Assembly: GCA_937877075.1 (NCBI GenBank)
Contig: CALEGD010000121.1
Coordinates: 1-39,628 of the forward strand
DNA: 39,628 nt
DNA from: an uncultured Acholeplasmatales bacterium
GTDB taxonomy: Bacteria; Bacillota_I; Bacilli_A; ML615J-28; CAG-698
Direction of reading: 5' to 3'
Both the position numbers and the translations under genes were made by a program. Below the pieces are notes generated by a model. The model worked only from the letters and a program-made list of their open reading frames with translations, was not told where the DNA came from and ran no database searches. Shown here in pieces: positions 25,300-33,354 of this stretch; positions within the stretch are counted from its first letter, which is position 1, and each line of letters opens with the position of its first letter.

Positions 25300-27206
25300 T
25301 AGTATATAGCGAAACTAAAGGGCAGTTTAATAACGACGTTTTATCAAATAACATTTCTGATAAGATTCTTGAAAAATTAAGAGAGAATCATATTAGTGGT
25401 GGCGTCGATAGTGAATTCAATTCATGGCAAAACTCTCTTCAATTTATGAGGAATGTCATAGATGATAAAGGTATATCCGACGATGTTAATGTATCTATTG
25501 AATATCAAATTCCTAGAACATCAAAAAGGGTAGATTTTATAATTGCCGGATGTGATCATAATGATAAAGATTCAGTTGTTGTAGTTGAGCTAAAGCAATG
25601 GACAAAAGCAGAAAAGATTGCTGATGAAATGCAACACAGCGTTAGAACCTTTACTGGTGGAGCAAAAAGAATGGTAAGCCATCCTTCATATCAAGCTTAT
25701 TCATATTCTGTTTTCATTAGAAACTTTTCCGAACAAGTTCAAGATAATAATATTAATATTGTTCCTTGTGCATATCTACATAATTACCAAGAACAATATC
25801 TTGATCAATTGAACGACCCAATTTATCAAACTTGGATAGATGAAGCTCCACTTTTTATTAAAACTGATACCTTAAAGGTTAGAGAATTTATAAAAAAGTA
25901 CATTACAAAGAAATCATCTAATGGTGATTTACTATATTTGATAGATAACGGAAGGATTAGACCTTCCAAAGCATTACAAGATTGCATTGTATCTCTCATG
26001 AAAGGTAATAGGGAATTCTTATTACTTGATGACCAAGTTGTCGCATATGATGTATGCAAGAAGACGATGGTTCAATGTTTAAAAGATTTTAAAAAAAGAA
26101 CTATTATTATCCAAGGGGGGCCAGGAACTGGCAAAAGTGTTCTTGCAATTAATTTACTTAAAGAATTTGTATCGGAGGGATTAAATGCAAGTTATGTTAC
26201 TAAAAATAGTGCTCCTAGAAATGCTTTTACAAGATTACTTTCAAAATCAGATTTAAAGAAGGAAATAGATATAAAAGGTTTATTTAGATCGCCGTTTCGT
26301 TTATGTGCAGCTCCTAGCAATTATTACGATTGCTTAATAGTTGATGAAGCACATAGATTAGTTAAAAAAATGTACGGTGATTTCAACGGTGAAAACCAAG
26401 TGAAAGAATGTATTTTTTCATCCCTTTTATCAATATTTTTGTTAGATGAGGACCAAGCAATAACAACAAAAGATATTGGTTCTATTTATGAAATTAGAAA
26501 ATGGGCAAAAGAACTGAATAGTAGAGTAATCTTAAACGAGGATACGGTCTTAAGAAGCCAATTTAGATGCAATGGTAGTGATGCGTATATTCAATTGCTT
26601 AACAATATGTTAGGAATAGGCGAAAATGTTGATGTTGATATTAATGAGCTTAATTATAATATTAAAGTGTTTGACGATCCTAATCAAATGAGAGATGAGT
26701 TAAGAAAAATTAATGAAGACACCAAAAAAGCGAGAATGGTCGCTGGGTATTGTTACGATTGGGATGTTAAAAACGGAAGAGGAGAATATGATATTTACCT
26801 TAAAAATGACTTTAAAGCAAAATGGAATTTAGAAGGTGATAATATTTGGGCAATTAATCCGGAATCTTTTGAAGAAGTGGGGTGCATACATACAGCCCAA
26901 GGATTAGAATTTGATTATGTAGGCGTCATAATAGGAAAAGACTTGAGATGGGATGTAGAGAATAACAAAATTATCACAGATGCTAGTAAGATTTCTAGTG
27001 ATGATAAATCATCAGGCATTAGGGGCGCAAGCGAAGAAAAAGCAAGAACTTTAATCTTAAATACATATAAAACGTTATTAACAAGAGGTCAAAAAGGATG
27101 TTTCATTTATTTTGAAGATGAAGCATTGCACAATCGTTTTCAAGCAATAATTAATAAGAAAGGAAGAAGATTTAATAATCATTTTGAAAAGAATAAGTCG
27201 ATTTAA
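25296..27206 (+). CDS. PD-(D/E)XK-like nuclease domain fused to DUF2075 P-loop helicase
   Basis: 636 aa. The N-terminal part has the spacing of a PD-(D/E)XK nuclease core: Asp80 in RVDFIIAG followed by Glu98-Leu-Lys100 in VVVVELKQW. The DUF2075 domain (PF09848, the helicase type also found in schlafen proteins) follows, with Walker A Gly274-Ser281 (GGPGTGKS), Walker B around residue 350 (DCLIVDEAHRL), an arginine-rich motif (LRSQFRCNG), a late HTAQGLEFDYVGVIIG motif and TLLTRGQKGCFIYFEDE. It is cytosolic. ATG 25296 follows AAAGAGG by 5 bases. Such proteins are frequent in phage-defence islands, and the adjacent qat operon and transposase remnant support that role; action on foreign nucleic acid is inference. 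It overlaps a broken upstream frame by ATGA and has its own terminator. Confidence 0.82.
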   Translation: MIVYSETKGQFNNDVLSNNISDKILEKLRENHISGGVDSEFNSWQNSLQFMRNVIDDKGISDDVNVSIEYQIPRTSKRVDFIIAGCDHNDKDSVVVVELKQWTKAEKIADEMQHSVRTFTGGAKRMVSHPSYQAYSYSVFIRNFSEQVQDNNINIVPCAYLHNYQEQYLDQLNDPIYQTWIDEAPLFIKTDTLKVREFIKKYITKKSSNGDLLYLIDNGRIRPSKALQDCIVSLMKGNREFLLLDDQVVAYDVCKKTMVQCLKDFKKRTIIIQGGPGTGKSVLAINLLKEFVSEGLNASYVTKNSAPRNAFTRLLSKSDLKKEIDIKGLFRSPFRLCAAPSNYYDCLIVDEAHRLVKKMYGDFNGENQVKECIFSSLLSIFLLDEDQAITTKDIGSIYEIRKWAKELNSRVILNEDTVLRSQFRCNGSDAYIQLLNNMLGIGENVDVDINELNYNIKVFDDPNQMRDELRKINEDTKKARMVAGYCYDWDVKNGRGEYDIYLKNDFKAKWNLEGDNIWAINPESFEEVGCIHTAQGLEFDYVGVIIGKDLRWDVENNKIITDASKISSDDKSSGIRGASEEKARTLILNTYKTLLTRGQKGCFIYFEDEALHNRFQAIINKKGRRFNNHFEKNKSI

Positions 27207-27262
27207 TGAAAATCTAAAAGGGTTAATTATAAAATCATTTACTAGTTAATTAAAATAAAATT

Positions 27263-27310
27263 GCCATCATTAATTTGACAGAAATCCAGTCAAATAAGTT
27301 GATGGCTTTT
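27263..27310 (+). terminator. Terminator of the DUF2075 gene
   Basis: Arms 27263-27279 and 27290-27306 pair over most of their length (GCCATCA and TTTGAC blocks with a bulge between them), followed by TTTTACTTAATTT. It starts 57 bases after the stop codon. Confidence 0.6.
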
Positions 27311-27447
27311 ACTTAATTTAATCGATGTTTTCTCCTTGAATCTTTTTTAAATAAATTGATTATCCATACTCACAATGCTGGGTTGTTTTCTAAAGAGTAA
27401 AAAATTTAAAATTTAATATGCATTTTTTGTAGATTTTTAAAAAAACA

Positions 27448-27476
27448 TTGCTATTAAAGGAGAAACTTGTTATAAT
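27448..27476 (+). promoter_or_regulatory. Promoter upstream of the qat operon
   Basis: TTGCTA (27448-27453), 17 bases, then TATAAT (27471-27476) preceded by TGT in the extended -10 position. It faces the qat genes but lies 268 bases before qatA, with an intrinsic terminator in between. It may therefore drive a short leader RNA and, on readthrough, the operon. Confidence 0.65.
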
Positions 27477-27556
27477 TATATGATAGGTACAATTATTTTT
27501 CTAAAAAAGTTTATTTCAAACACTTGATTTATAAACGTTAGAATATTTTTGTTATG

Positions 27557-27592
27557 AACTCTCTTAGAAATAAGAGAGTTTTAATTTTTTTA
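27557..27592 (+). terminator. Leader terminator (attenuator candidate) of the qat operon
   Basis: A perfect 10-bp stem (27557-27566 with 27571-27580) with a stable GAAA tetraloop is followed by TTTTAATTTTTTT. This is the best intrinsic terminator in the window, yet it lies about 75 bases after the likely transcription start and 150 bases before qatA, with no gene in between. Confidence 0.75.
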
Positions 27593-27668
27593 CAAAAGAT
27601 TTTGTTTAAATGGTAATAAAACGGGAAGGTAGAAAACAGTTTCCCATAAAAATGTTTTCATAATCATT

Positions 27669-27691
27669 GTTTAGTAGGCATATTACTAAAC
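27669..27691 (+). promoter_or_regulatory. Operator-like palindrome before qatA
   Basis: A perfect 8-bp inverted repeat GTTTAGTA / TACTAAAC separated by 7 bases lies 52 bases before the qatA start, in a non-coding leader. It has no T-tract and looks like a dimeric protein-binding site or part of a second promoter. No regulator gene lies next to it. Confidence 0.4.
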
Positions 27692-27743
27692 TATTTGTAA
27701 ATATAAAACATTTCAAAAAAAACGATAGATTGGAGGTATAGGT

Positions 27744-29690
27744 ATGATTCTTTCTGATAATGAAACCGTAGTTGATATGTTAAATAACCGCGCAATTGCT
27801 AAGACGGTAGCCGATCTCATAAAAGAGTGTGACGACCGTCCTATTTCAATTGGCATTCATGGAGATTGGGGTGCTGGAAAATCAAGTATATTAGCTATGG
27901 TTGAGGATGAGTTTTCAAAGAACAAAGATGATATTGAGTGTATTCGGTTCAATGGCTGGAAGCATCAGGGTTTTGAGGACGCTAAGATTGCTTTAATGAG
28001 TTCGATAATTTCAGAATTATCTAAAAAGCGTAAATTATCAGAAAAAGCGAAGGATATATTAAAGAAACTCTGGAAAAGTATCAACTGGCTCAGTGTTGCA
28101 AAAACGGCTGGTACCGTAGCTCTTTCTGTTGCTACAGGCATCCCACCCATTGGCATATTATGCAACTTGATGGATAATTTAAAAGGTTCAATAGGCGATA
28201 AAGAAAAAGTTTCCAATGCAATTGAAAGCTTAGGTTCATATCTAACAGATGCTAAAGTATTTGAAGACAATTCCCTAGCAAAAGAATTCTCCGAATTCCA
28301 AGGATCTTTTGAAGTTTTGTTGACAGAGTCAAAGATTAAAAAGCTTGTGGTTCTCATAGACGATTTGGACAGATGTTTACCAAAGGTTACAATCGAAACA
28401 TTGGAGGCTGTTCGCCTGTTTATGTTTTCTAAGTCAACTGCCTTTGTCATAGCTGCAGACGAAACTATGATTGAATACGCTGTTCGTAATCACTTCCCCG
28501 ATTTTCCAGATGGCGGCGACATACGGACAGGATTTGAGTATTCTAGGCGTTATTTGGAAAAATTGATTCAAGTACCATTTCGCATTCCTGCATTAGGCGA
28601 AATTGAGTCTGAAATGTACATTACGCTTCTTTTAGTAGGTTCGCGTTTAGAAGAGAATAACACAGAGTTTAATAATCTATTAAAAGTCGCGATTGATAAA
28701 ATGAAGAAACCGTGGGAGAATTTGGGCTTCACAACGGAACAACTTAAAAAAGTTCTTGGCAAAACAGATTTTGAGGTATCTAATGAAATTACAGTATCAA
28801 ACCAGATATCTGATATTTTGGCGAAAAACACCCAAGGTAATCCACGAAAAATCAAGCGATTTATTAACATGCTGCTATTGCGAGATAAAATCGCTAAGGC
28901 AAGAGGATTTGGAGATTCTATTCAAATTGATATTTTGGCAAAAATGATGCTAGCTGAATATTTCTTTGTAGACGAATATAAAAGAATTGCTACCTTAACA
29001 GATGATAACGGAAAGTGCGAATTGCTACACATTTTTGAAACACAGTTGTTAGAGCCTTTAAAGGAAGCTGAAATATCGACTGAGGATACATATAATATAA
29101 AATCAGGGGAAATAAAACCGTTAACTAATGGCCCTGAACCAGAAATAGACAAAGAACTAGAATCATGGCGCAATAATGCAGATTTTAACTCATGGGCGTC
29201 CAGTGAACCTTTATTGGGCATAATTGATTTACGTCCATATTTTTTTGCAAGCAAAGAGAAAGAAGACTTTTTCTTTGATCAAGTTAAGTCTGACCAGCTA
29301 AGGATTCTTATCAGCAAGCTTATGGGTGGCACAATGAATATAGCAAGTGTTAATGATGAGATTAAGGCATTGGCTTCTACAGAAGCTAAGAAAGTTTTTG
29401 ATGCCCTATCATCAAAGATTCTTAAAAATGGTGATATTGCTATGATGCCTAAAGGTATGGAAGGTGTTAAAGCGCTTGTTTCATATCATAGTGACTTAGA
29501 GTCGTCCTTAGTTGCTTTAATTGAATCATTTGATTGCACGAGAGTGGGAGCTTGGATTTGTACCGGATGGGATAAGTGCATAACAACTGAAAAAACGAAA
29601 GTACGTTTAGACAAATATTATGAAAGCCTTTTAAAGGAAGGTAATAGTTTAGTGAAAGTTGCATTGAAAAATACATGGAAGGGAGGGTAA
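27744..29690 (+). CDS. qatA: QatA, KAP-family P-loop ATPase of the Qat defence system
   Basis: 648 aa. KAP NTPase (PF07693) marks: Walker A Gly40-Ser47 (GDWGAGKS) close to the N-terminus, Walker B with DDLDRC near residue 206, followed by LEAVRLFMFSKSTAFVIAAD and ILAKNTQGNPRKIKRFIN. Between Walker A and B lies a hydrophobic stretch (about residues 113-138) of the sort that anchors KAP ATPases to the membrane. ATG 27744 has GGAGG upstream, and qatB begins 3 bases after its stop. The set KAP ATPase, unknown protein, QueC-like and TatD-like is exactly the QatABCD anti-phage system described by Gao and colleagues in 2020. The precise activity of QatA in defence is not known to me. Confidence 0.9.
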   Translation: MILSDNETVVDMLNNRAIAKTVADLIKECDDRPISIGIHGDWGAGKSSILAMVEDEFSKNKDDIECIRFNGWKHQGFEDAKIALMSSIISELSKKRKLSEKAKDILKKLWKSINWLSVAKTAGTVALSVATGIPPIGILCNLMDNLKGSIGDKEKVSNAIESLGSYLTDAKVFEDNSLAKEFSEFQGSFEVLLTESKIKKLVVLIDDLDRCLPKVTIETLEAVRLFMFSKSTAFVIAADETMIEYAVRNHFPDFPDGGDIRTGFEYSRRYLEKLIQVPFRIPALGEIESEMYITLLLVGSRLEENNTEFNNLLKVAIDKMKKPWENLGFTTEQLKKVLGKTDFEVSNEITVSNQISDILAKNTQGNPRKIKRFINMLLLRDKIAKARGFGDSIQIDILAKMMLAEYFFVDEYKRIATLTDDNGKCELLHIFETQLLEPLKEAEISTEDTYNIKSGEIKPLTNGPEPEIDKELESWRNNADFNSWASSEPLLGIIDLRPYFFASKEKEDFFFDQVKSDQLRILISKLMGGTMNIASVNDEIKALASTEAKKVFDALSSKILKNGDIAMMPKGMEGVKALVSYHSDLESSLVALIESFDCTRVGAWICTGWDKCITTEKTKVRLDKYYESLLKEGNSLVKVALKNTWKGG

Positions 29691-29693
29691 AAA

Positions 29694-30509
29694 ATGGGAA
29701 CATCAACAAGTAACCGTGGACAAAGTGGCAAAACACCATTAGTGCCTTCATGGTTGGAAACCGATGATGGTAAACAACAGCCAAATCAGCCTCAACCAAC
29801 GCAACTTCAACCTGAACAACCTCAGCTGGTTGACCCTAAACGCTTTTCAATTCCACGAAGTAATTTTACACGATATATAAATAGCGATGGAAGTAGAGGT
29901 AGAAATTTGCATAGAGCCACATCTTATTATGTTAGACACTCATTGGGAGGCTCACAAAATGCAGTCACTCGATTAGGATCGGCACGTAAGAGCACTGCTC
30001 GTCTTGTTTCTTTATTCAGTAGTTTTGTAAATCACGGCGTAGCGGAAACAAGCAAGGTTTATAAGCTTGGAGATATTATAGGAAAAAGCGCGTCTGATGT
30101 TTTGCTCCGTATTATAGACTTTGTATGTCCTGATGGTGGGAATACTGATGAAGGTATTGCAAGAACTGCATATATTGAAGCGCTTTCCACAATGCCTGAT
30201 TGGGAGAATAAGACTATTGAATCTCTTTCTCCTACTGAATTTCTTGCTTTTATAGAAATCTATATGACAAACGTTATTGAGGAAAGGCTTGTGAATGATA
30301 TTGGAAACAAACTTTTCTCCTTACCCAAAAGTGTCTCCCAAGTTGAGAACATTCAAGGACAAATTAAAGACTATATAAAGGGAGCAGTTTCGGATTCAAT
30401 TTCTAAGCTAAATATAGATATCTGTTTCATAGAAGCATCACAAACAAAATCAATAGTAGATTCAGTATATCATACAGCCTATGATATTTTATCAGAACTG
30501 GAGGAATAG
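29694..30509 (+). CDS. qatB: QatB, conserved protein of the Qat defence system
   Basis: 271 aa. The N-terminus is low in complexity, rich in Gln and Pro (residues about 26-44), and looks disordered; the remainder is mostly helical, with a conserved-looking block RNLHRATSYYVRHSLGGSQN. No enzymatic motif, membrane helix or signal peptide is seen. Identification as QatB rests on position: 3 bases after qatA and 3 bases before qatC, all in one unit. The binding site GGGAGGG before the start is strong. It probably forms a complex with other Qat proteins (inference). Confidence 0.82.
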   Translation: MGTSTSNRGQSGKTPLVPSWLETDDGKQQPNQPQPTQLQPEQPQLVDPKRFSIPRSNFTRYINSDGSRGRNLHRATSYYVRHSLGGSQNAVTRLGSARKSTARLVSLFSSFVNHGVAETSKVYKLGDIIGKSASDVLLRIIDFVCPDGGNTDEGIARTAYIEALSTMPDWENKTIESLSPTEFLAFIEIYMTNVIEERLVNDIGNKLFSLPKSVSQVENIQGQIKDYIKGAVSDSISKLNIDICFIEASQTKSIVDSVYHTAYDILSELEE

Positions 30510-30512
30510 CTT

Positions 30513-31877
30513 ATGAATAAATATTTTCTTGTCGGTGAATATATTAACAGAGGAGTCACTTCTTCGAAAAAAGCAGATTATATTACGGTTAGAGTACCTT
30601 TTAGAAACAGTAAAAACAACCTTAAATATGGAATAAACCATGCATTAAAAAATCTTAATGCTTATGATATATATCCTACCGAAGATGGTCTGGATATACT
30701 TAGCCTTGCAGGCTTAGTCTACCTTTCCGACACTCGGATTTCTCGGAGCCTCCACTCAGAAGATAGTTGGACAAGAGAAATCTCTATTGAATTACCCGTT
30801 TACAACCTTGAAAAATGGGAACCTCTTACAGGATTATTTAAAAGAATGTTAGATTTTTTAACGGGAGATAGATGGACAATAATATTCACAAAAAGGTATG
30901 AAGATTTTTTGGCGAAACCTGAAAATATAACTTCACCACCGAAATTTGATGCAGTTACCCTTTTTTCCGGCGGGATGGATAGCTTGATTGGAACGATTAA
31001 CCACTTGGAAAAAAGTCATAAAACTGCTCTTATTAGTCATTCGGGTGATTCATTTACAAAAAAAGTCCAACGCACGCTTTTAGTTAATTTGAAAAATAAA
31101 TATCCTGCTCATAATCCTCTGTATCTTGATTTAAGGATGGTTTTTGAGAAAGATCTGATTCCGAATGGAGGGATTGAAAACACAACTAGAAGCAGATCGT
31201 TTTTATTTATAGCATTTGGTATTTTTGCAATAAGTGGGATGAAAGAAGTATCAATACTAGAGGTTCCTGAAAATGGATTGATAGCATTAAATGTACCATT
31301 AGATGAATTGCGTATCGGCTCACACAGTACGCGGACAACACATCCTTTTTATCTGGAGTTGTGGAATCAGGTGTTAAACGGATTAGGCCTAAAATTATCA
31401 ATACAAAATCCATACTGGAATAAGACAAAAGGTGAAATGGCAAACGAATGTTTGAATAAAGAATTCCTTTTACAGGTGATAAAAGATTCAGTTTCCTGTT
31501 CGTCCCCACACAAAGCACGTTGGAGTGGCATTTCTCCACGACATTGTGGGTATTGTGTTCCCTGTATTATACGAAGGGCAGCAATAAAAAAGGCTTTTGA
31601 GGAAGAAGGAGATAACACCACTTATTGTGTAGATAACGTTCAAAAAATAGTTTCCAATCACGCCAAAAATAAGGGAGTACAACTTCGCTCCTTTCAAATT
31701 GCAATAGATAAAATTAAAGAGAAACCTCAACTAGCTAAATTTTTTGTGTATAAGAGCGGTCCCCTGGATAACAATGAAGATTTTCTTCAGGGATTATCTG
31801 CCGTATATCATAGAGGATTAATAGAGATTGATGACTTCATTATAGAGTGTTGTCAGACCAGTTTGAAGAAGATATAA
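30513..31877 (+). CDS. qatC: QatC, QueC-like protein of the Qat defence system
   Basis: 454 aa, about twice the size of housekeeping QueC (7-cyano-7-deazaguanine synthase). An extra N-terminal region of about 145 residues is followed by the PP-loop ATP pyrophosphatase motif SGGMDS (Ser152-Ser157), the ALISHSGDSF block, and a C-terminal Cys cluster (CSSPHKARW ... HCGYCVPCIIRRAA) matching the QueC zinc site. No other queuosine synthesis gene lies nearby, which argues against tRNA modification and for the Qat role. It starts 3 bases after qatB. Whether it modifies a base, a nucleotide or a protein cannot be told from the sequence. Confidence 0.9.
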   Translation: MNKYFLVGEYINRGVTSSKKADYITVRVPFRNSKNNLKYGINHALKNLNAYDIYPTEDGLDILSLAGLVYLSDTRISRSLHSEDSWTREISIELPVYNLEKWEPLTGLFKRMLDFLTGDRWTIIFTKRYEDFLAKPENITSPPKFDAVTLFSGGMDSLIGTINHLEKSHKTALISHSGDSFTKKVQRTLLVNLKNKYPAHNPLYLDLRMVFEKDLIPNGGIENTTRSRSFLFIAFGIFAISGMKEVSILEVPENGLIALNVPLDELRIGSHSTRTTHPFYLELWNQVLNGLGLKLSIQNPYWNKTKGEMANECLNKEFLLQVIKDSVSCSSPHKARWSGISPRHCGYCVPCIIRRAAIKKAFEEEGDNTTYCVDNVQKIVSNHAKNKGVQLRSFQIAIDKIKEKPQLAKFFVYKSGPLDNNEDFLQGLSAVYHRGLIEIDDFIIECCQTSLKKI

Positions 31878-31926
31878 ATAGAAAACACAAGTGTTATATT
31901 TTATAATAATAGAGTGGTGATCAGAT

Positions 31927-32664
31927 ATGGATATTTATGATATGCATTGCCATGTGGATTTGATTCAACCCATGGAAGAATTCAGTAAAGCTGCTTTGGA
32001 AGAGAATATTAATCTATTAGCGGTGACAACAACGCCAAAAGCATTTGAGATTGAACAAAAAAAACTTAGTAGTTTCTCTAATGTTAGGGTAGCTTTAGGA
32101 TTACATCCACAACTTGTTTTTAATAGATATGAGGAACTCTCTCTTGTTGAAAAATATATACATAAAACTAGATTCATAGGTGAGATTGGACTTGATTTCA
32201 GCAAACAGTTTTATTATAACAAGAATCAACAGATAAACATATTTACAAAAATCATTGAGTGGTGTAATAATTCATCAAATAAAATCATATCATTACATTC
32301 TGTATGGTCAGATAAAGATGTACTAGATATTCTGGAAAAATACGATTGCGCAAAATATAATAACTGTATCTTTCATTGGTATTCTGGATCATTAAAACAA
32401 CTCGAGAGAGCAATAAAACTTGGTTGTTACTTTTCAGTCAACGAGTATATGCTTAATTCTTTAAATGGACGCGATAAAATACGGAAAATTCCATGCAACC
32501 GATTATTATTAGAATCTGATGCTCCATTTCTTTCAGACATAAAAACGGCTTCTCAGCTAAAACTAAAATTGGATTATTGCCTTCATGAGTTATCCATAAT
32601 TAAAGAAAAGGATGTATCAATACACATCGCTGAAACAAGTCGCAGATTACTTGAAATTTATTAA
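31927..32664 (+). CDS. qatD: QatD, TatD-like metal-dependent hydrolase of the Qat defence system
   Basis: 245 aa TatD-family TIM-barrel hydrolase, slightly shorter than housekeeping TatD (about 255-265). Metal-binding marks are His7 and His9 in MHCHVD, the GEIGLDF block with the bridging Glu, ISLHSVW, CIFHWYSGS and LLLESDAPF with the late Asp. TatD proteins are DNases; in QatABCD this subunit is the presumed nuclease. It begins 49 bases after qatC, a wider gap than between the other qat genes; GGTGATCAG lies upstream. A hairpin with a T-tract ends the unit about 175 bases on. Confidence 0.9.
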   Translation: MDIYDMHCHVDLIQPMEEFSKAALEENINLLAVTTTPKAFEIEQKKLSSFSNVRVALGLHPQLVFNRYEELSLVEKYIHKTRFIGEIGLDFSKQFYYNKNQQINIFTKIIEWCNNSSNKIISLHSVWSDKDVLDILEKYDCAKYNNCIFHWYSGSLKQLERAIKLGCYFSVNEYMLNSLNGRDKIRKIPCNRLLLESDAPFLSDIKTASQLKLKLDYCLHELSIIKEKDVSIHIAETSRRLLEIY

Positions 32665-32838
32665 TGGCTGGTCAAAGATGAATCGTAATATATGACTTAA
32701 CTAAACATGTAAGCATAATAAAACAGATTATATAAAGGGATTTCAATACATTAATTTATTGTTTGAATAGACTTTGCATATCTATGTGATTTGAAATGGT
32801 TATAGATGGTTCTGTAAAATAATTAGTGATCAAAAAAC

Positions 32839-32882
32839 AAAGCATTTCATGCTGTCTCGTAAAGCATTTGAAATGCTTTTTT
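32839..32882 (+). terminator. Terminator after the qat operon
   Basis: Perfect 11-bp arms (32839-32849 and 32869-32879) enclose a 19-base loop and run into TTTTTT. The loop repeats AAAGCATT from the left arm, so the hairpin has an alternative register. It lies 175 bases after qatD. Confidence 0.7.
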
Positions 32883-33354
32883 GGTTAATTTACTTGTTGT
32901 CCATTTATAAAATATAACCTTATTTTGTAATCTTCATAATTTCAATACAGATTATAACGCCTTCAATATCGAGTTTAATAAATGGCTACCTTTTAATATA
33001 TCCATGTGTAATAACTCATATATGCCTTTATTAGAAAAAGGTATTTAAGTAAGGGATTAAAAAACCAACTAGATGAGGCAGAAAGAAAAGAAAGTATAGA
33101 ATATTTCCAAATGTATACACAGGAATAGTAATTAAATATGGTAGAAGAAGATAGTATTTGTCTGATGATAGATAATATAGTAGTGGAATAGGATTGCTTT
33201 CTAAAAGAAAAAATGTAATATTGGCCTGCGTATATGAGTGAAATCTTAGGATAGTTTGCACCGTTGACTTTCTTGTTGCTAAATAAAATGCTTGCTATCG
33301 ATTAAATTTCGAAAACAAGCATTAATTACATAAATATTAATATTGCAGTTTAAA
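32883..33354. other. Gene-free stretch with a possible HAAS/DUF1700-like remnant
   Basis: No intact gene. On the plus strand, 33053-33127 encodes a short open piece (NQLDEAERKESIEYFQMYTQ then a stop) that resembles the N-terminal helical pattern of HAAS/DUF1700 membrane-signalling proteins. It has no start or binding site and ends after about 24 residues, so it is at best debris of a lost gene. A hairpin with arms 33287-33294 and 33316-33323 may end the minus-strand dehydrogenase transcript. Confidence 0.3.

Noticed and set aside
27965..28450. 161-codon minus-strand frame inside qatA
   Set aside because: It is fully covered by the well-supported KAP ATPase frame on the other strand and has no family features.
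33031..33261. 76-codon hydrophobic minus-strand frame
   Set aside because: The hydrophobicity comes from an A-rich plus strand; no ribosome binding site is seen, and the plus strand shows a better candidate for gene debris.
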